64,000 bases of DNA, from contig NZ_LNSA01000017.1 in NCBI RefSeq assembly GCF_001468465.1, forward strand, positions 31,574 to 95,573, given 5' to 3'. The stretch comes from Sphingopyxis sp. H115 (GTDB lineage: Bacteria; Pseudomonadota; Alphaproteobacteria; Sphingomonadales; Sphingomonadaceae). Below, piece by piece: positions 1 through 8,579 of this stretch. Numbering within the stretch: the stretch's first letter is position 1; each line of letters opens with the position of its first letter. A program made the position numbers and the translations under genes. The notes beneath the pieces were generated by a model, which was not told where the DNA came from, made no database searches, and worked only from the letters and a program-made list of their open reading frames with translations.

Positions 1-384
1 GTCGAGCGCGACGATATTGCTCGCCCCCATGACCTCCCCTGCGACCTCGTCGCGAACGAAGGTCTGGCAGGCAAGGCGCTCATTGGTCACCCAGCCGCAC
101 CAGCTCAGATTGCCGCCATCACCCCCGTCGCTCGTCAGGATACTGCGCGGTGCAGCGCCCTCGACGGTATCGACGACATAGAGGTTTCGGGTCCGGCCTT
201 TCCCCTGCCCGACGAACGCCAGATGATGACCATCGGGCGAGAGGCTGACATCTAAAATCGATTCCAGAGCACCGAATCGCGCCGCATTGTCCACTTCCTG
301 CGCGCCGGCCGGCGCATTTGCCGACAAAGCCGCCGCCAAGGCCGCGACCGAGAGGCCGCGTCCCGCCCATTTCGTCCAAATCAT
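1..384 (-). CDS. S9-family (prolyl oligopeptidase-like) peptidase, N-terminal part only
   Basis: The first 128 codons of a gene that runs off the left edge. The ATG at 384 follows a GGGGGA Shine-Dalgarno. The product starts with a Sec signal peptide (MIWTKWAGRGLSVAALAA, cleavage near ANAPAGAQE) and continues with an SPDGHHLAFVGQ-type strand typical of the beta-propeller of S9 peptidases, so the mature protein is probably periplasmic. The catalytic domain is not in the window, so activity cannot be judged. It diverges from the M28 peptidase gene across a 175-bp gap, which gives two exported peptidases back to back. The S9 assignment rests on the propeller motif and general sphingomonad resemblance and is moderately sure. 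Confidence 0.7.
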   Translation of the reverse strand, partial: MIWTKWAGRGLSVAALAAALSANAPAGAQEVDNAARFGALESILDVSLSPDGHHLAFVGQGKGRTRNLYVVDTVEGAAPRSILTSDGGDGGNLSWCGWVTNERLACQTFVRDEVAGEVMGASNIVALD

Positions 385-559
385 TATAATCCCCCGTCAG
401 TTTCCGGCGGCAGACTGGCAAAAAGGGAAAGATTATCAAGCATTTTTCAGACGATATTGGCGACATTTGGGCGGGCTGGCCCAATCGTCACTCGCCTTGC
501 ATCGGGGCGCTGCGGCTGGCAAAAGCCCGCGGTCGAATACGAAAAACCGAGGAATTTCC

Positions 560-2245
560 ATGCTTCGTTTCCCCCGATCGACCGCAGCCTTTGCGGTTCT
601 CCTCACCGTTGCCGCGTGCAATGCCTCCGACAAGACGGTGACGTCGGCCGTCGCCATCCCCGACGTCGAAATCCCCGAACTGTCGCTCGCTACGCTTCAG
701 GAGGTGACCAAGGAACTCTCGTCGGACGCTTATGAGGGCCGCGCTCCCGGGACCGCAGGCGAGGAAAAGACCGTCGCCTATATCATCAAGAAATATGAGG
801 AAGCGGGGCTGAAGCCCGGGAACAACGGCAAGTGGACGCAGGACGTGCCGCTGGTCGAGATCACCGCGAAGAATGCGACGCCCCTCACTTTCACCGGCGG
901 CAAGACGCCGGTCACCGCGCAATATGCGAAAGACTATGTGGCATTCAGCTATCGCGTGCAGCCGAAGACCGAGGTCAAGGACAGCGACGTCGTCTTCGTC
1001 GGTTACGGCATCAACGCTCCCGAAAAGGGCTGGAACGACTATGCCGGGCTCGATGTGAAGGGCAAGACCGTCGTCGTCCTCGTCAACGACCCCGACTGGC
1101 AGACCAAGGAAGCCAAGGGCGAATTCAACGGCCGCGCGATGACCTATTATGGCCGCTGGTCGTACAAATATGAGGAAGCCGCGCGGCAGGGCGCCGCCGC
1201 CGTGCTGATCGTCCACGACACCGAACCCGCGGCCTATGGCTGGAACGTGGTTGAAAACAGCAACACCGGCACGCAATATCTGGCCGAGAGCAAGGACGGC
1301 GGCGCCAAGGAAACCGTCGCCAACGGCTGGATCCAGCTCGCCAAGGCCAAGGAACTCTTCGCGAGCGCGGGACAGGATTTCGACAAGCTGCGCGAAGCCG
1401 CGAAGGCGAAAGGCTTCAAGCCCGTCCCGCTGACGGGCGTGAAGGCGAATTTCGGCTTCGACAATGACATCTCGAAGAAGATGTCACGCAACGTGATCGG
1501 CGTCCTGCCGGGCGCGAAGCGTCCCGACGAATATGTCCTCTACACCGGTCACTGGGACCATCTTGGTCGCTGCACGCCGGTCGATGGCGACGATATCTGC
1601 AATGGCGCGGTCGACAATGCGAGCGGCATCGCGGGCCTCGTGACGCTGGCCCAGGCCTTTCAGAAGGCCGGCGCGCCCGACCGCAGCATCGTCTTCCTTG
1701 CCGTCACCGCCGAGGAATCGGGGCTGCTCGGCTCGAAATATTATGCCGAAAACCCGGTCTTCCCGCTCGCGCAGACGGTCGGCGGCGTAAACATGGACGC
1801 CCTCAATGCCATCGGCCCGGCGAAAGACATTGTGGTCGTCGGCGGCGGCAAGTCGGAACTCGACGCCTATGTCGAAAAGCTCGCCAAAATGGAGGGCCGC
1901 ACGGTCAAGGCCGAGCCGACCCCCGAAAAAGGCTTTTATTACCGTTCGGATCATTTCAGCTTCGCCAAGCTCGGCGTGCCGATGTTCAACTTCGGCAGCG
2001 GCGACGAGCTGGTCGAGGGCGGTGTCGAAGCCGGCAAGAAAGCGGCCGAAGATTATGAGAAGAACCGCTATCACGCGCCGGGCGACGAGTATGAGGCGAT
2101 CACCAACTGGGGCGGCATGATGTCGGACCTGCGCCTCTATTACGCCGCAGGCCGCATGCTCGCTATGACCGACGCGTGGCCGAACTGGGTCGAGGGCGAC
2201 GAATTCCGCGCCGCCCGCGACAAGTCGCGCGCCGCGGTAAAATAA
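560..2245 (+). CDS. M28-family zinc metallopeptidase, exported lipoprotein
   Basis: A 561-aa exported aminopeptidase-type M28 protein. The ATG at 560 has an AGGA ribosome site seven bases upstream and gives a lipoprotein-like signal (FAVLLTVAAC), so Cys about 17 is probably lipidated. All five metal-site positions of the M28 fold are visible: H331 (YTGHWDHLG), D352 (GAVDNASG), the E385-E386 pair (AEESG, general base plus ligand), D413 (NMDAL) and H465 (SDHFSF). About 150 residues lie between the N-terminal region and the catalytic core and would fit a PA-type insert. The probable role is cleavage of peptides in the periplasm or at the outer membrane. The reading frame stays open upstream to 287, but that part lacks a signal peptide and was not used. 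Confidence 0.9.
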   Translation: MLRFPRSTAAFAVLLTVAACNASDKTVTSAVAIPDVEIPELSLATLQEVTKELSSDAYEGRAPGTAGEEKTVAYIIKKYEEAGLKPGNNGKWTQDVPLVEITAKNATPLTFTGGKTPVTAQYAKDYVAFSYRVQPKTEVKDSDVVFVGYGINAPEKGWNDYAGLDVKGKTVVVLVNDPDWQTKEAKGEFNGRAMTYYGRWSYKYEEAARQGAAAVLIVHDTEPAAYGWNVVENSNTGTQYLAESKDGGAKETVANGWIQLAKAKELFASAGQDFDKLREAAKAKGFKPVPLTGVKANFGFDNDISKKMSRNVIGVLPGAKRPDEYVLYTGHWDHLGRCTPVDGDDICNGAVDNASGIAGLVTLAQAFQKAGAPDRSIVFLAVTAEESGLLGSKYYAENPVFPLAQTVGGVNMDALNAIGPAKDIVVVGGGKSELDAYVEKLAKMEGRTVKAEPTPEKGFYYRSDHFSFAKLGVPMFNFGSGDELVEGGVEAGKKAAEDYEKNRYHAPGDEYEAITNWGGMMSDLRLYYAAGRMLAMTDAWPNWVEGDEFRAARDKSRAAVK

Positions 2246-2250
2246 GGCTT

Positions 2251-2333
2251 CGTCATTGCGAGCGGAGCGAAGCAATTCAGGGTGGTTTTGAGCCGCTCTG
2301 GATTGCCGCGTCGCTTCGCTCCTCGCAATGACG
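2251..2333. repeat. Dispersed palindromic repeat, family A, copy 1
   Basis: An imperfect inverted repeat between the M28 peptidase and aguA. The left arm reads CGTCATTGCGAGCGGAGCG and the right arm mirrors it, ending in CTCGCAATGACG. The arms are separated by a short GC-rich centre with CTGGATTGC. Related copies occur at 13754-13882 and 23166-23248. The structure is like a REP element or small MITE and has no coding capacity. Confidence 0.85.
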
Positions 2334-2350
2334 ACAAAGGACGAGTGCTG

Positions 2351-3334
2351 ATGACTCTTCGCATGCCCGCCGAATGGGCGCCCCACGACGCCGTCTGGAT
2401 CGGCTTTCCGCACATGGTGGACGAATGGTCGGGCCAGATCGACGTGGCGCGCCGCGATGTCGCGGCCTTTGCCAATGCGGTCCACGACGGCGGACGTGGT
2501 GAGACAGTGCATCTTCTCGTTCGCGACCATGACAATGCCGATATCGCCGAGGCGCTCGTCGACGAGGGCGTGCAGTTGTTCGTCGCCCCCTTCGGCGATA
2601 TCTGGCTGCGCGACACGGGTCCGATCATCGTCGGCACCCATGCCCAGCGCGAGGCGCGCAATTTTGAATTCAACTGGTGGGGTAACAAGTTCGTAATGCC
2701 CGGCGACCGTGAGGTCGGGGCGATCCTGGCCGCGCAAGCGAACCTGCCGACGCAGCACCTCGACTGGGTACTCGAAGGCGGCGGGATCGACGTCGACGGC
2801 ACGGGCCTTTGCGTTACGACCGAGGAATGCCTGCTCAACAGCAACCGCAACCCGACGCTGACGCGGGAAGATATCGCGGTGCGCCTGCATGAGTCGCTCG
2901 GCATCGACCGCATATTGTGGCTCGGCAACGGGCTCGTCGGGGACCATACCGACGGCCATGTGGACAATCTGGCGCGCTTTGTGGGCGAAGGCCGGCTGGC
3001 GCTGCCCGTCGCGGCGGGCGAGGACGATCCCAACGCGCATGTCTATGCCGACGCACGGGCGCGGACGGCGGCGTTCGGCGGCATCGAGATCGTCGACCTG
3101 CCCTCGCCCGGCCGCGTGGAGATCGGCGGCGAGATCGCCGCGGCGAGCTATATGAACTTCTACATCGGCAATACGACGGTCGTCGTCCCGACCTATGGCG
3201 TCGCGAACGATCAAGCCGCGGTCGATGCCCTCGCGGCACTTTTCCCCAATCGCCGCGCGGTCGGCGTGCCGGCCCGCGGGATCATCGTCGGCGGCGGCAG
3301 CTTCCATTGCTCGAGCCAGCAGCTTCCAGCCTAG
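2351..3334 (+). CDS. aguA: Agmatine deiminase
   Basis: A 327-aa member of the peptidyl-arginine/agmatine deiminase family, predicted to hydrolyse agmatine to N-carbamoylputrescine and ammonia in the cytoplasm. Visible family motifs are EGGGIDVDG in the middle, GDHTDGHVDN with the catalytic histidine (about H199 or H203), and the C-terminal GGGSFHC with the nucleophile at about C320. The ATG at 2351 begins MTLRMPAEWAPHDA, which matches the usual N-terminus (MPAEW). The frame extends upstream into a dispersed repeat and that part was discarded. It is followed after 55 bp by aguB, so the two enzymes give the two-step agmatine-to-putrescine route. Confidence 0.95.
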   Translation: MTLRMPAEWAPHDAVWIGFPHMVDEWSGQIDVARRDVAAFANAVHDGGRGETVHLLVRDHDNADIAEALVDEGVQLFVAPFGDIWLRDTGPIIVGTHAQREARNFEFNWWGNKFVMPGDREVGAILAAQANLPTQHLDWVLEGGGIDVDGTGLCVTTEECLLNSNRNPTLTREDIAVRLHESLGIDRILWLGNGLVGDHTDGHVDNLARFVGEGRLALPVAAGEDDPNAHVYADARARTAAFGGIEIVDLPSPGRVEIGGEIAAASYMNFYIGNTTVVVPTYGVANDQAAVDALAALFPNRRAVGVPARGIIVGGGSFHCSSQQLPA

Positions 3335-3389
3335 CATCGGGGCCGAAGCGCCCTATATTTCGTCCCGACTCCCGCTTACCGGATAGGCC

Positions 3390-4241
3390 ATGACCCGTAC
3401 CATCACCGTCGCCGCGCTGCAGCTTCCCCTGCCCGGCCCTGTTCAGCCCAATATCGAGGCCGTTTCGGCGCTTGTAGAGGAAGCGGCCACCAAGGGCGCG
3501 CGGCTAATCCTGCCCCCCGAACTCTTCGAAGGCCCCTATTTCTGCCAGGTCGAGGAAGAAGAGCTTTTCGCCAACGCCCGTCCGACCGCCGAGCATCCGA
3601 GCGTCGTGGCGATGCAGGCGCTCGCCGCCAAGCTGAAGGTCGCGATCCCGACAAGCTTTTTCGAAAAGGACGGCCCCCATTATTATAACACGCTCGCGAT
3701 GATCGGCCCCGACGGGGCGATCATGGGGACGTACCGCAAGAGCCACATTCCCGACGGCCCCGGTTACGAGGAAAAATATTATTTCCGGCCCGGCAACACC
3801 GGCTTCAAGGTATGGGATGTTTTCGGCACGCGGATCGGCGTCGGGGTGTGTTGGGACCAATGGTATCCCGAATGCGCGCGCGCGATGGCGCTGATGGGCG
3901 CCGAACTGCTCCTTTACCCGACCGCGATCGGCAGCGAGCCTTATGACGCCGATCTCGATACCAGCCGCATGTGGCGCCGCGCGATGCACGGCCATGCGGT
4001 GTCGAACTGCATGCCGGTGATTGCGGCGAACCGCATCGGCAGCGAGGGCGACGCCAATTTCTATGGTCACAGCTTCATCACCAACGAATGGGGCGACATG
4101 ACGCAGGCCTTCGGCGCGAGCGAAACCGGCGTGCTGGTCGAAACGATCGACCTCGATCGCGCCGCAAAGCACCGCGCGGGCATGGGCTTCTTCCGCGACC
4201 GCCGACCGCAGCTCTACGGGCGGCTCGCCGAGGACGTCTGA
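3390..4241 (+). CDS. aguB: N-carbamoylputrescine amidase
   Basis: A 283-aa nitrilase-superfamily enzyme that hydrolyses N-carbamoylputrescine to putrescine, CO2 and ammonia. The Glu-Lys-Cys triad is clear: E44 in LILPPELFEG, K117 in YRKSHIPDGPGY and C154 in GVCWDQWYPE. The YRKSHIPDGPGYxEKYYF stretch is characteristic of AguB rather than other nitrilases. Its length is normal. It lies directly downstream of aguA on the same strand and is probably co-transcribed with it. The product is cytoplasmic. Confidence 0.95.
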   Translation: MTRTITVAALQLPLPGPVQPNIEAVSALVEEAATKGARLILPPELFEGPYFCQVEEEELFANARPTAEHPSVVAMQALAAKLKVAIPTSFFEKDGPHYYNTLAMIGPDGAIMGTYRKSHIPDGPGYEEKYYFRPGNTGFKVWDVFGTRIGVGVCWDQWYPECARAMALMGAELLLYPTAIGSEPYDADLDTSRMWRRAMHGHAVSNCMPVIAANRIGSEGDANFYGHSFITNEWGDMTQAFGASETGVLVETIDLDRAAKHRAGMGFFRDRRPQLYGRLAEDV

Positions 4242-4250
4242 CGCGACCGG

Positions 4251-5033
4251 TCAGTCGGCGCCGGCTGCTTTGACGATCAGTTCTGCGACCGCATCAGGCT
4301 GCGAAATCATCGACACATGGCTTGCCGGCAATTCGATCGTCGTCGCCCCCATCCGCTTTGCCAAAAAGCGCTGGAGATCGGGGTTGATCGTCCGGTCGTT
4401 CGCCGAGACCGCATAAAAGCTCGGCTTTGATCGCCAGGCGGCCTGCGTGACTTGCCCCGTCAGCAGGACGCGGTTGAAGGGCTGCTGGACGGCATAGAGC
4501 GACCGCGCCCGTGCCTTGGGCAGGTCGCCCGCGAAATCGCGCATAAAAGCCTGCTCGGCCAGCCATCCCTCGTCGCCATCGTATACGATCCCCACCGAGG
4601 CGGGTGGCGCGGGATAGGTCGCGGCCAGCGCACCATAATTCTCATTCGCATCGGGTGCCCGCGCTGCCACATAGACGAGCGCCGACACCTTCGGATGCAG
4701 CCCCGCCTGGGTTACGATCATGCCGCCAAAGCTGTGTCCGACCAGTACGGTCGGCCCGTCCTGCCGTGCAAGGACCCGCTCGACGGCCGCCACGGATTCC
4801 GCCAGCGTCGTCAGCGGATTCTGGACGGACGTCACGTTCAGGCCCCGGGCTTGCAGGCGAACGATAACGTCGATCCAGCAAGATCCGTCGGCAAAGAGGC
4901 CGTGCACGAGCACGATATTGCGCGCACCGGCGCCCGCGGCCATCGTCCGCGTCGCGCCCGCGATCAACGGGATCGCGGCCACACCGGCAAGCGCGGCCGA
5001 AAACCGGCGACGGTCCAACAGACGCTGACTCAT
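4251..5033 (-). CDS. Alpha/beta hydrolase with Tat-type signal
   Basis: A 260-aa alpha/beta hydrolase. From the ATG at 5033 the N-terminus reads MSQRLLDRRRFSAALAG, a twin-arginine motif followed by a hydrophobic segment, so export in folded form is likely. The oxyanion-side HG motif lies at residues 44-45 (LVHGLFADGS) and the nucleophile elbow GHSFGG has Ser at about 101. A histidine near 241 (ASHVSMISQPD) can complete the triad. Similar proteins are annotated as salicylate-esterase or haloalkane-like hydrolases, but the substrate cannot be read from sequence. An alternative start nine codons upstream (5060) would bury the Tat motif less well. It converges on aguB with 9 bp between stops. Confidence 0.85.
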   Translation of the reverse strand: MSQRLLDRRRFSAALAGVAAIPLIAGATRTMAAGAGARNIVLVHGLFADGSCWIDVIVRLQARGLNVTSVQNPLTTLAESVAAVERVLARQDGPTVLVGHSFGGMIVTQAGLHPKVSALVYVAARAPDANENYGALAATYPAPPASVGIVYDGDEGWLAEQAFMRDFAGDLPKARARSLYAVQQPFNRVLLTGQVTQAAWRSKPSFYAVSANDRTINPDLQRFLAKRMGATTIELPASHVSMISQPDAVAELIVKAAGAD

Positions 5034-5145
5034 GCAAAAACTCCCTGAAATCGACTTCACTATCGACCATCAGCTTCGGGCAGGATAACCGATCGGTTAC
5101 ACCGGCACCATCGCACTGCCGGACCACTGCATTGGGGCGAGCAGA

Positions 5146-5790
5146 ATGGATATTCCCGAGGATATTTTCACCGAACCGGAAGACGTCGATCCCGAAACGC
5201 TCGCCAACCTGGGTCCGCTCGCACGCCTCGCGGGCGTCTGGGAGGGACAGCGCGGCGTCGATATCAATCCCAAGGCGGAAGGCCCTGAAACGCGCCAATA
5301 TTACGAGCGGATCGAAATGCAGCCGATCGACCCGCAGGCGAACGGCCCGCAGCTCTTCTACGGCTTGCGCTACCATGTCCACATCAACACGCGCGAAGAA
5401 GATATCACCTTTCACGACCAGGTCGGCTACTGGCTTTATGAAGCAACGACAGGCCTGATCCTGCAGACGCTGGCGATCCCGCGCGGACAGATCGCGATCG
5501 CGGCCGGCCATGCCGCGCCCGACGCGAAACGGCTCGTCGTGAAAGCGGAGCGCGGCCAAACCGAATATGGCATCTGCTCGACGACGTTCCTCGACCTCGC
5601 CTTCCGTACCGACAGCTATGAACTCGCGGTCGATTTCCACGACGATGGATCGTGGAGCTATGTCTCGGACACGATGCTGATGGTGAAGGGCCGCAACGAA
5701 TTGTTCCGGCACCGCGACCGCAACCGGCTGACCAAGACCGCCGAACCCGACCTCAACCCCTGGGCCAAGATCGTCCGCGGCGCCGCCTGA
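5146..5790 (+). CDS. Nitrobindin-like heme-binding beta-barrel protein (THAP4/DUF1794 type)
   Basis: A 214-aa protein of the FABP-like ten-stranded barrel family (nitrobindin, PF08768). The signature GxWxG appears as LAGVWEGQRG near residue 30, followed by the FYGLRYH, HDQVGYWLY and IPRGQ strand segments. The C-terminal LFRHRDRNRL contains a histidine that could serve as the proximal heme ligand, which is my inference. Family members bind ferric heme and have been linked to nitric oxide or peroxynitrite chemistry. No signal peptide is present, so it is cytoplasmic. It starts 112 bp from the divergently transcribed hydrolase and its stop nearly touches that of the PilZ gene on the other strand. 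Confidence 0.8.
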   Translation: MDIPEDIFTEPEDVDPETLANLGPLARLAGVWEGQRGVDINPKAEGPETRQYYERIEMQPIDPQANGPQLFYGLRYHVHINTREEDITFHDQVGYWLYEATTGLILQTLAIPRGQIAIAAGHAAPDAKRLVVKAERGQTEYGICSTTFLDLAFRTDSYELAVDFHDDGSWSYVSDTMLMVKGRNELFRHRDRNRLTKTAEPDLNPWAKIVRGAA

Positions 5791-5793
5791 GCC

Positions 5794-6414
5794 TCAGCTT
5801 TCGAAGCGGTGGATACTCTCGAGGTCGGTGCGATCGAGCGGCTGGGTGAGCCAGAGGCCGCCGCGCCCGGCGCGCGACCAGCGCACGATGGCGCGGCGCT
5901 TGACCTCGCCCGCCAGGATCAGGTCCAGCTCCTTGCCGACCTCCAGATGGCCGTCATGGATGAAACCGGCGCCATTTTGCGACAGGTCGACGAGTTCGAT
6001 CTCGCTTGAGCCGTCGTCGGTCACGGCCTGCGCGCGCGTATGCACGGGCAGACGCGGCTGGCGATATCCCGTGGCACGCTGCTCGGCCGCCAATTGCTTG
6101 AGCACATCAGCAACATCAACTTCCTTGTCGAACGAGACGCCGCATCGTCCCGCATCGGACCAGACGACCTCTCCGCGAATAACGACCGTGTCGGACAGCG
6201 CGATCTCAAGCTTCTCCCCGACGGCGATGGGCACGTCAGCAGCAAGCATCATGCCGCGGTCGGAAATATTGCGAACGCGCCACAAGCCGGCATCGCCGTT
6301 GCGCAGAACCTTGGCGATGCGCCACACCGTACGATAGCGGTCTCCGCCGCGGCGATCGCCGCCGGCGGCACCGCCCTGCTCCTCTGCCGGATCGGAGAAG
6401 AGACGTTGATTCAT
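5794..6414 (-). CDS. Tandem PilZ-domain protein, probable c-di-GMP receptor
   Basis: About 206 aa with two PilZ-like units. The first has the basic RRGGDRYR region, then NISDRGMML (D/NxSxxG motif), then a VVWSDAGRCGVSF strand. The second has DLSQNGAGF followed by AIVRWSRAGRGGLWL. PilZ domains bind cyclic di-GMP and control motility, exopolysaccharide or cell-cycle targets. The second unit lacks an obvious RxxxR and may be degenerate. Starts at 6423 (GTG), 6420 and 6414 (ATG) are all possible. I chose 6414 because AAGGTGAT, a good anti-SD match, sits just upstream. The gene is monocistronic and preceded by an AT-rich region. Confidence 0.85.
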   Translation of the reverse strand: MNQRLFSDPAEEQGGAAGGDRRGGDRYRTVWRIAKVLRNGDAGLWRVRNISDRGMMLAADVPIAVGEKLEIALSDTVVIRGEVVWSDAGRCGVSFDKEVDVADVLKQLAAEQRATGYRQPRLPVHTRAQAVTDDGSSEIELVDLSQNGAGFIHDGHLEVGKELDLILAGEVKRRAIVRWSRAGRGGLWLTQPLDRTDLESIHRFES

Positions 6415-6423
6415 GGCCATCAC

Positions 6424-6730
6424 CTTATCCCGACAGCGTCAGATGGAAACAGTAAGTTCCTATCAATACTGCAAAACACTCAAAATGCGCAGAATGATAA
6501 TATCGGAAATTTGATTATTATTCAATTACATTGCCAATCATAGTTAATGGAATTCAATATCGCCGTTTCGCGCGAAGCCGGTCGATCGCTTGACCAAGCG
6601 GATAATTTCGCATTTTGCATAATTTACGGTGCGCAAGCGCCCGGATTAAGTGCCGATGTGAAAACAATCGCGGCCACGCGGATCGGCGCGCTTACTAGCC
6701 GCGCATCGGGTCGATCGAATTAGAAGGAAT
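6424..6730. other. AT-rich intergenic region upstream of the PilZ gene
   Basis: A stretch of about 300 bp whose part at 6440-6560 is much richer in A/T than the rest of the window, with runs such as TTGATTATTATTCAATTACA. It probably holds the PilZ-gene promoter. The only reading frame of note is 6547-6723 (58 codons), which I do not support as a gene. Confidence 0.5.
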
Positions 6731-6815
6731 TGGTGCCCCTGGCCGGACTCGAACCAGCACTCCTTGCGGAACTCGATTTTGAGTCGAGCGCGTCTACCAA
6801 TTTCACCACAGGGGC
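6731..6815 (-). tRNA. tRNA-Leu (anticodon CAA)
   Basis: An 85-nt class II tRNA read on the minus strand. The acceptor arm GCCCCTG pairs with CAGGGGC, a D-arm (GGTGAAATTGGTAGACGCG) follows, and the anticodon stem-loop CTCGA-CTCAAAA-TCGAG gives CAA. A short variable arm and the T-arm GGTTCGAGTCC complete it. The 3' ACCA is encoded. It decodes UUG. Confidence 0.96.
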
Positions 6816-6882
6816 CCAAGACAGCTTGGCGCGCCGGAACGCGCGGCGCTTCCCCTAGGGCGAAGCGCCATATCTTGCCAAG

Positions 6883-8337
6883 CTATTTCTTGAGTTCTTT
6901 CGCGAGCGTTTTGGCTGTTGCCTTGCCATAGGGCGGTTTGAAGCCGGCAAGTCCCGCGACGTCAAGCTTGGGCTGGCGATAGACCGCGCGCGCATGGCTG
7001 AAGGTGCGGAAGCCGTCGACGCCATGATAATTGCCCATGCCCGACGGCCCGACCCCGCCGAAGGGCAGGTCCTCCATCGCATTGTGGAACAGCACGTCGT
7101 TGACCGTGACCCCGCCCGAGATCGTCCGGGTGAGCACGCGCTCTTCCTCGCTCTTGTCCTGCCCGAAATAATAGAGGCCGAGCGGCCGGTCGTTCGCGTT
7201 CACATAGTCGATCGCCTCGTCGATCGTCTTATAGGTTTTGACCGGCAGCACGGGCCCAAAGATTTCCTCTTGCATCACCTTCATGTCGTCGGTCGGATTG
7301 CGGACGATATGGAGCGGCATCTTATGGCCGTTGGCGCTCGCGAAATCCTCACCGCCCGGATTGACCTCGATCACCTCGGCACCCTTCTCGCGCGCGTCGG
7401 CAAGGTAGGATTGCAGCCGATCGTAGTTCCGCCCGTTGACCACCGACGTATAATCGTCATTCGCAAGCAGCGTCGGATAGAGCGCTGCCGCGCCTTTGGT
7501 CACACTGTCGATCACCTCGCCTTCCTGGTCCTCGGCAACGAGCAGATAGTCGGGCGCGAGGCATATCTGCCCCGCATTCATCATCTTGCCGAGCGCTACC
7601 CGCTGCCCGACGAGGTCCTTGTTGGCGCTGCGTCCGATGAAGGTGGGCGACTTGCCGCCAAGCTCGAGCGTGACGGGGACGAGATTATCGGCCGCGGCGC
7701 GCATGATATGCCGGCCCACACTTGTCGCGCCGGTGAAGATCATATGGTCGAAGGCGAGCTTCGAGAAAGCGATGCCCACTTCGGCATCGCCGGTGAACAC
7801 CGCCATTTCGCTCTCGTCGAAATAATCGGGAACGAGCCGTGCCATCAGCGCCGACACATTTTCGGTGAATTCGCTGGGCTTGATCATCGCCCGGTTGCCC
7901 GCGGCAAGGATGCCCGCCATCGGAACGAATACCATGCCGACGGGGAAGTTCCACGGTGCGACGACCCCGACGACGCCCTTCGGCTGATAGACGACCTCGG
8001 CCTTCGCGCCGAGCAGCCCGAGCGGGAAAGTGGGCTTCCGCTTCTCGCCCTTCGACCAGGCAGCCATATGCTTTTTTGCATGCTTCAAGGCACTGACCGA
8101 CGGCATGATGTCGGTCATCAGCGTCTGTTCACGGCTGCGATGGCCGAAATCCTCGCTCACCGCCTTCGCAAATTCCTCGGCATTATCGACAAGCAAGGCA
8201 ATCGCACGGTCGATGCGATCGGTGCGGACGGCGAGGCTTTCGGGCATCGCGGCGGTGAAGCTCGCCTTTTGCGCGGCGAGCACTTCGTGCATGCGCGCCG
8301 TTTCGCCGGCTAGATCCTGCTTGATCGCGGTGGCCAT
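6883..8337 (-). CDS. Coniferyl-aldehyde-dehydrogenase-type aldehyde dehydrogenase
   Basis: A 484-aa NAD(P)-dependent aldehyde dehydrogenase that oxidises an aldehyde to the acid in the cytosol. Visible motifs are APWNFPVG (nucleotide/Rossmann entry), FTGATSVGRHI, LELGGKSP with the general-base Glu, and NAGQICLAPDY with the catalytic Cys. The overall pattern, notably GQICLAPDYLL and the NDVLFHNAMEDLPFGGVGPSGMGNYHG segment, matches the coniferyl aldehyde dehydrogenase (CalB) group, which also contains fatty-aldehyde enzymes, so the true substrate is open. The ATG at 8337 has a GGGGGAGACGG ribosome site. The upstream extension to 8376 is not needed. No operon partner is visible. Confidence 0.9.
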   Translation of the reverse strand: MATAIKQDLAGETARMHEVLAAQKASFTAAMPESLAVRTDRIDRAIALLVDNAEEFAKAVSEDFGHRSREQTLMTDIMPSVSALKHAKKHMAAWSKGEKRKPTFPLGLLGAKAEVVYQPKGVVGVVAPWNFPVGMVFVPMAGILAAGNRAMIKPSEFTENVSALMARLVPDYFDESEMAVFTGDAEVGIAFSKLAFDHMIFTGATSVGRHIMRAAADNLVPVTLELGGKSPTFIGRSANKDLVGQRVALGKMMNAGQICLAPDYLLVAEDQEGEVIDSVTKGAAALYPTLLANDDYTSVVNGRNYDRLQSYLADAREKGAEVIEVNPGGEDFASANGHKMPLHIVRNPTDDMKVMQEEIFGPVLPVKTYKTIDEAIDYVNANDRPLGLYYFGQDKSEEERVLTRTISGGVTVNDVLFHNAMEDLPFGGVGPSGMGNYHGVDGFRTFSHARAVYRQPKLDVAGLAGFKPPYGKATAKTLAKELKK

Positions 8338-8579
8338 GACCCGTCTCCCCCTTTTGGATTTGTCGCATTTCACCATGCCGCGCGGTTAGTTGCAAGTTGA
8401 AACCCGCGTCCGCGGCAACTCCGCCTTGGGTGACGATCGCTAACGCGGCCTTGCGGCCTTGCGCAGAATGTTTTGAAGCTTTCCGCCCGACTCTATACGG
8501 GCCTTCTTCCACCGCCTCGTGCTCGGCTTCTGCGCCCAGCCGTCTGCATGAAGGCAGATCGCCAGGATTTTGAATTACG

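Noticed and set aside
1484..3337. Long minus-strand open frame (617 codons)
   Set aside because: It lies antisense to the M28 peptidase and aguA, both of which show full catalytic motifs. It is Arg/Asp-rich with no family, as expected of a GC-rich shadow frame.
6547..6723. Plus-strand 58-codon frame ending just before tRNA-Leu(CAA)
   Set aside because: No clear ribosome site, no family, and it runs through the AT-rich promoter-like region. Could be reconsidered with ribosome profiling.
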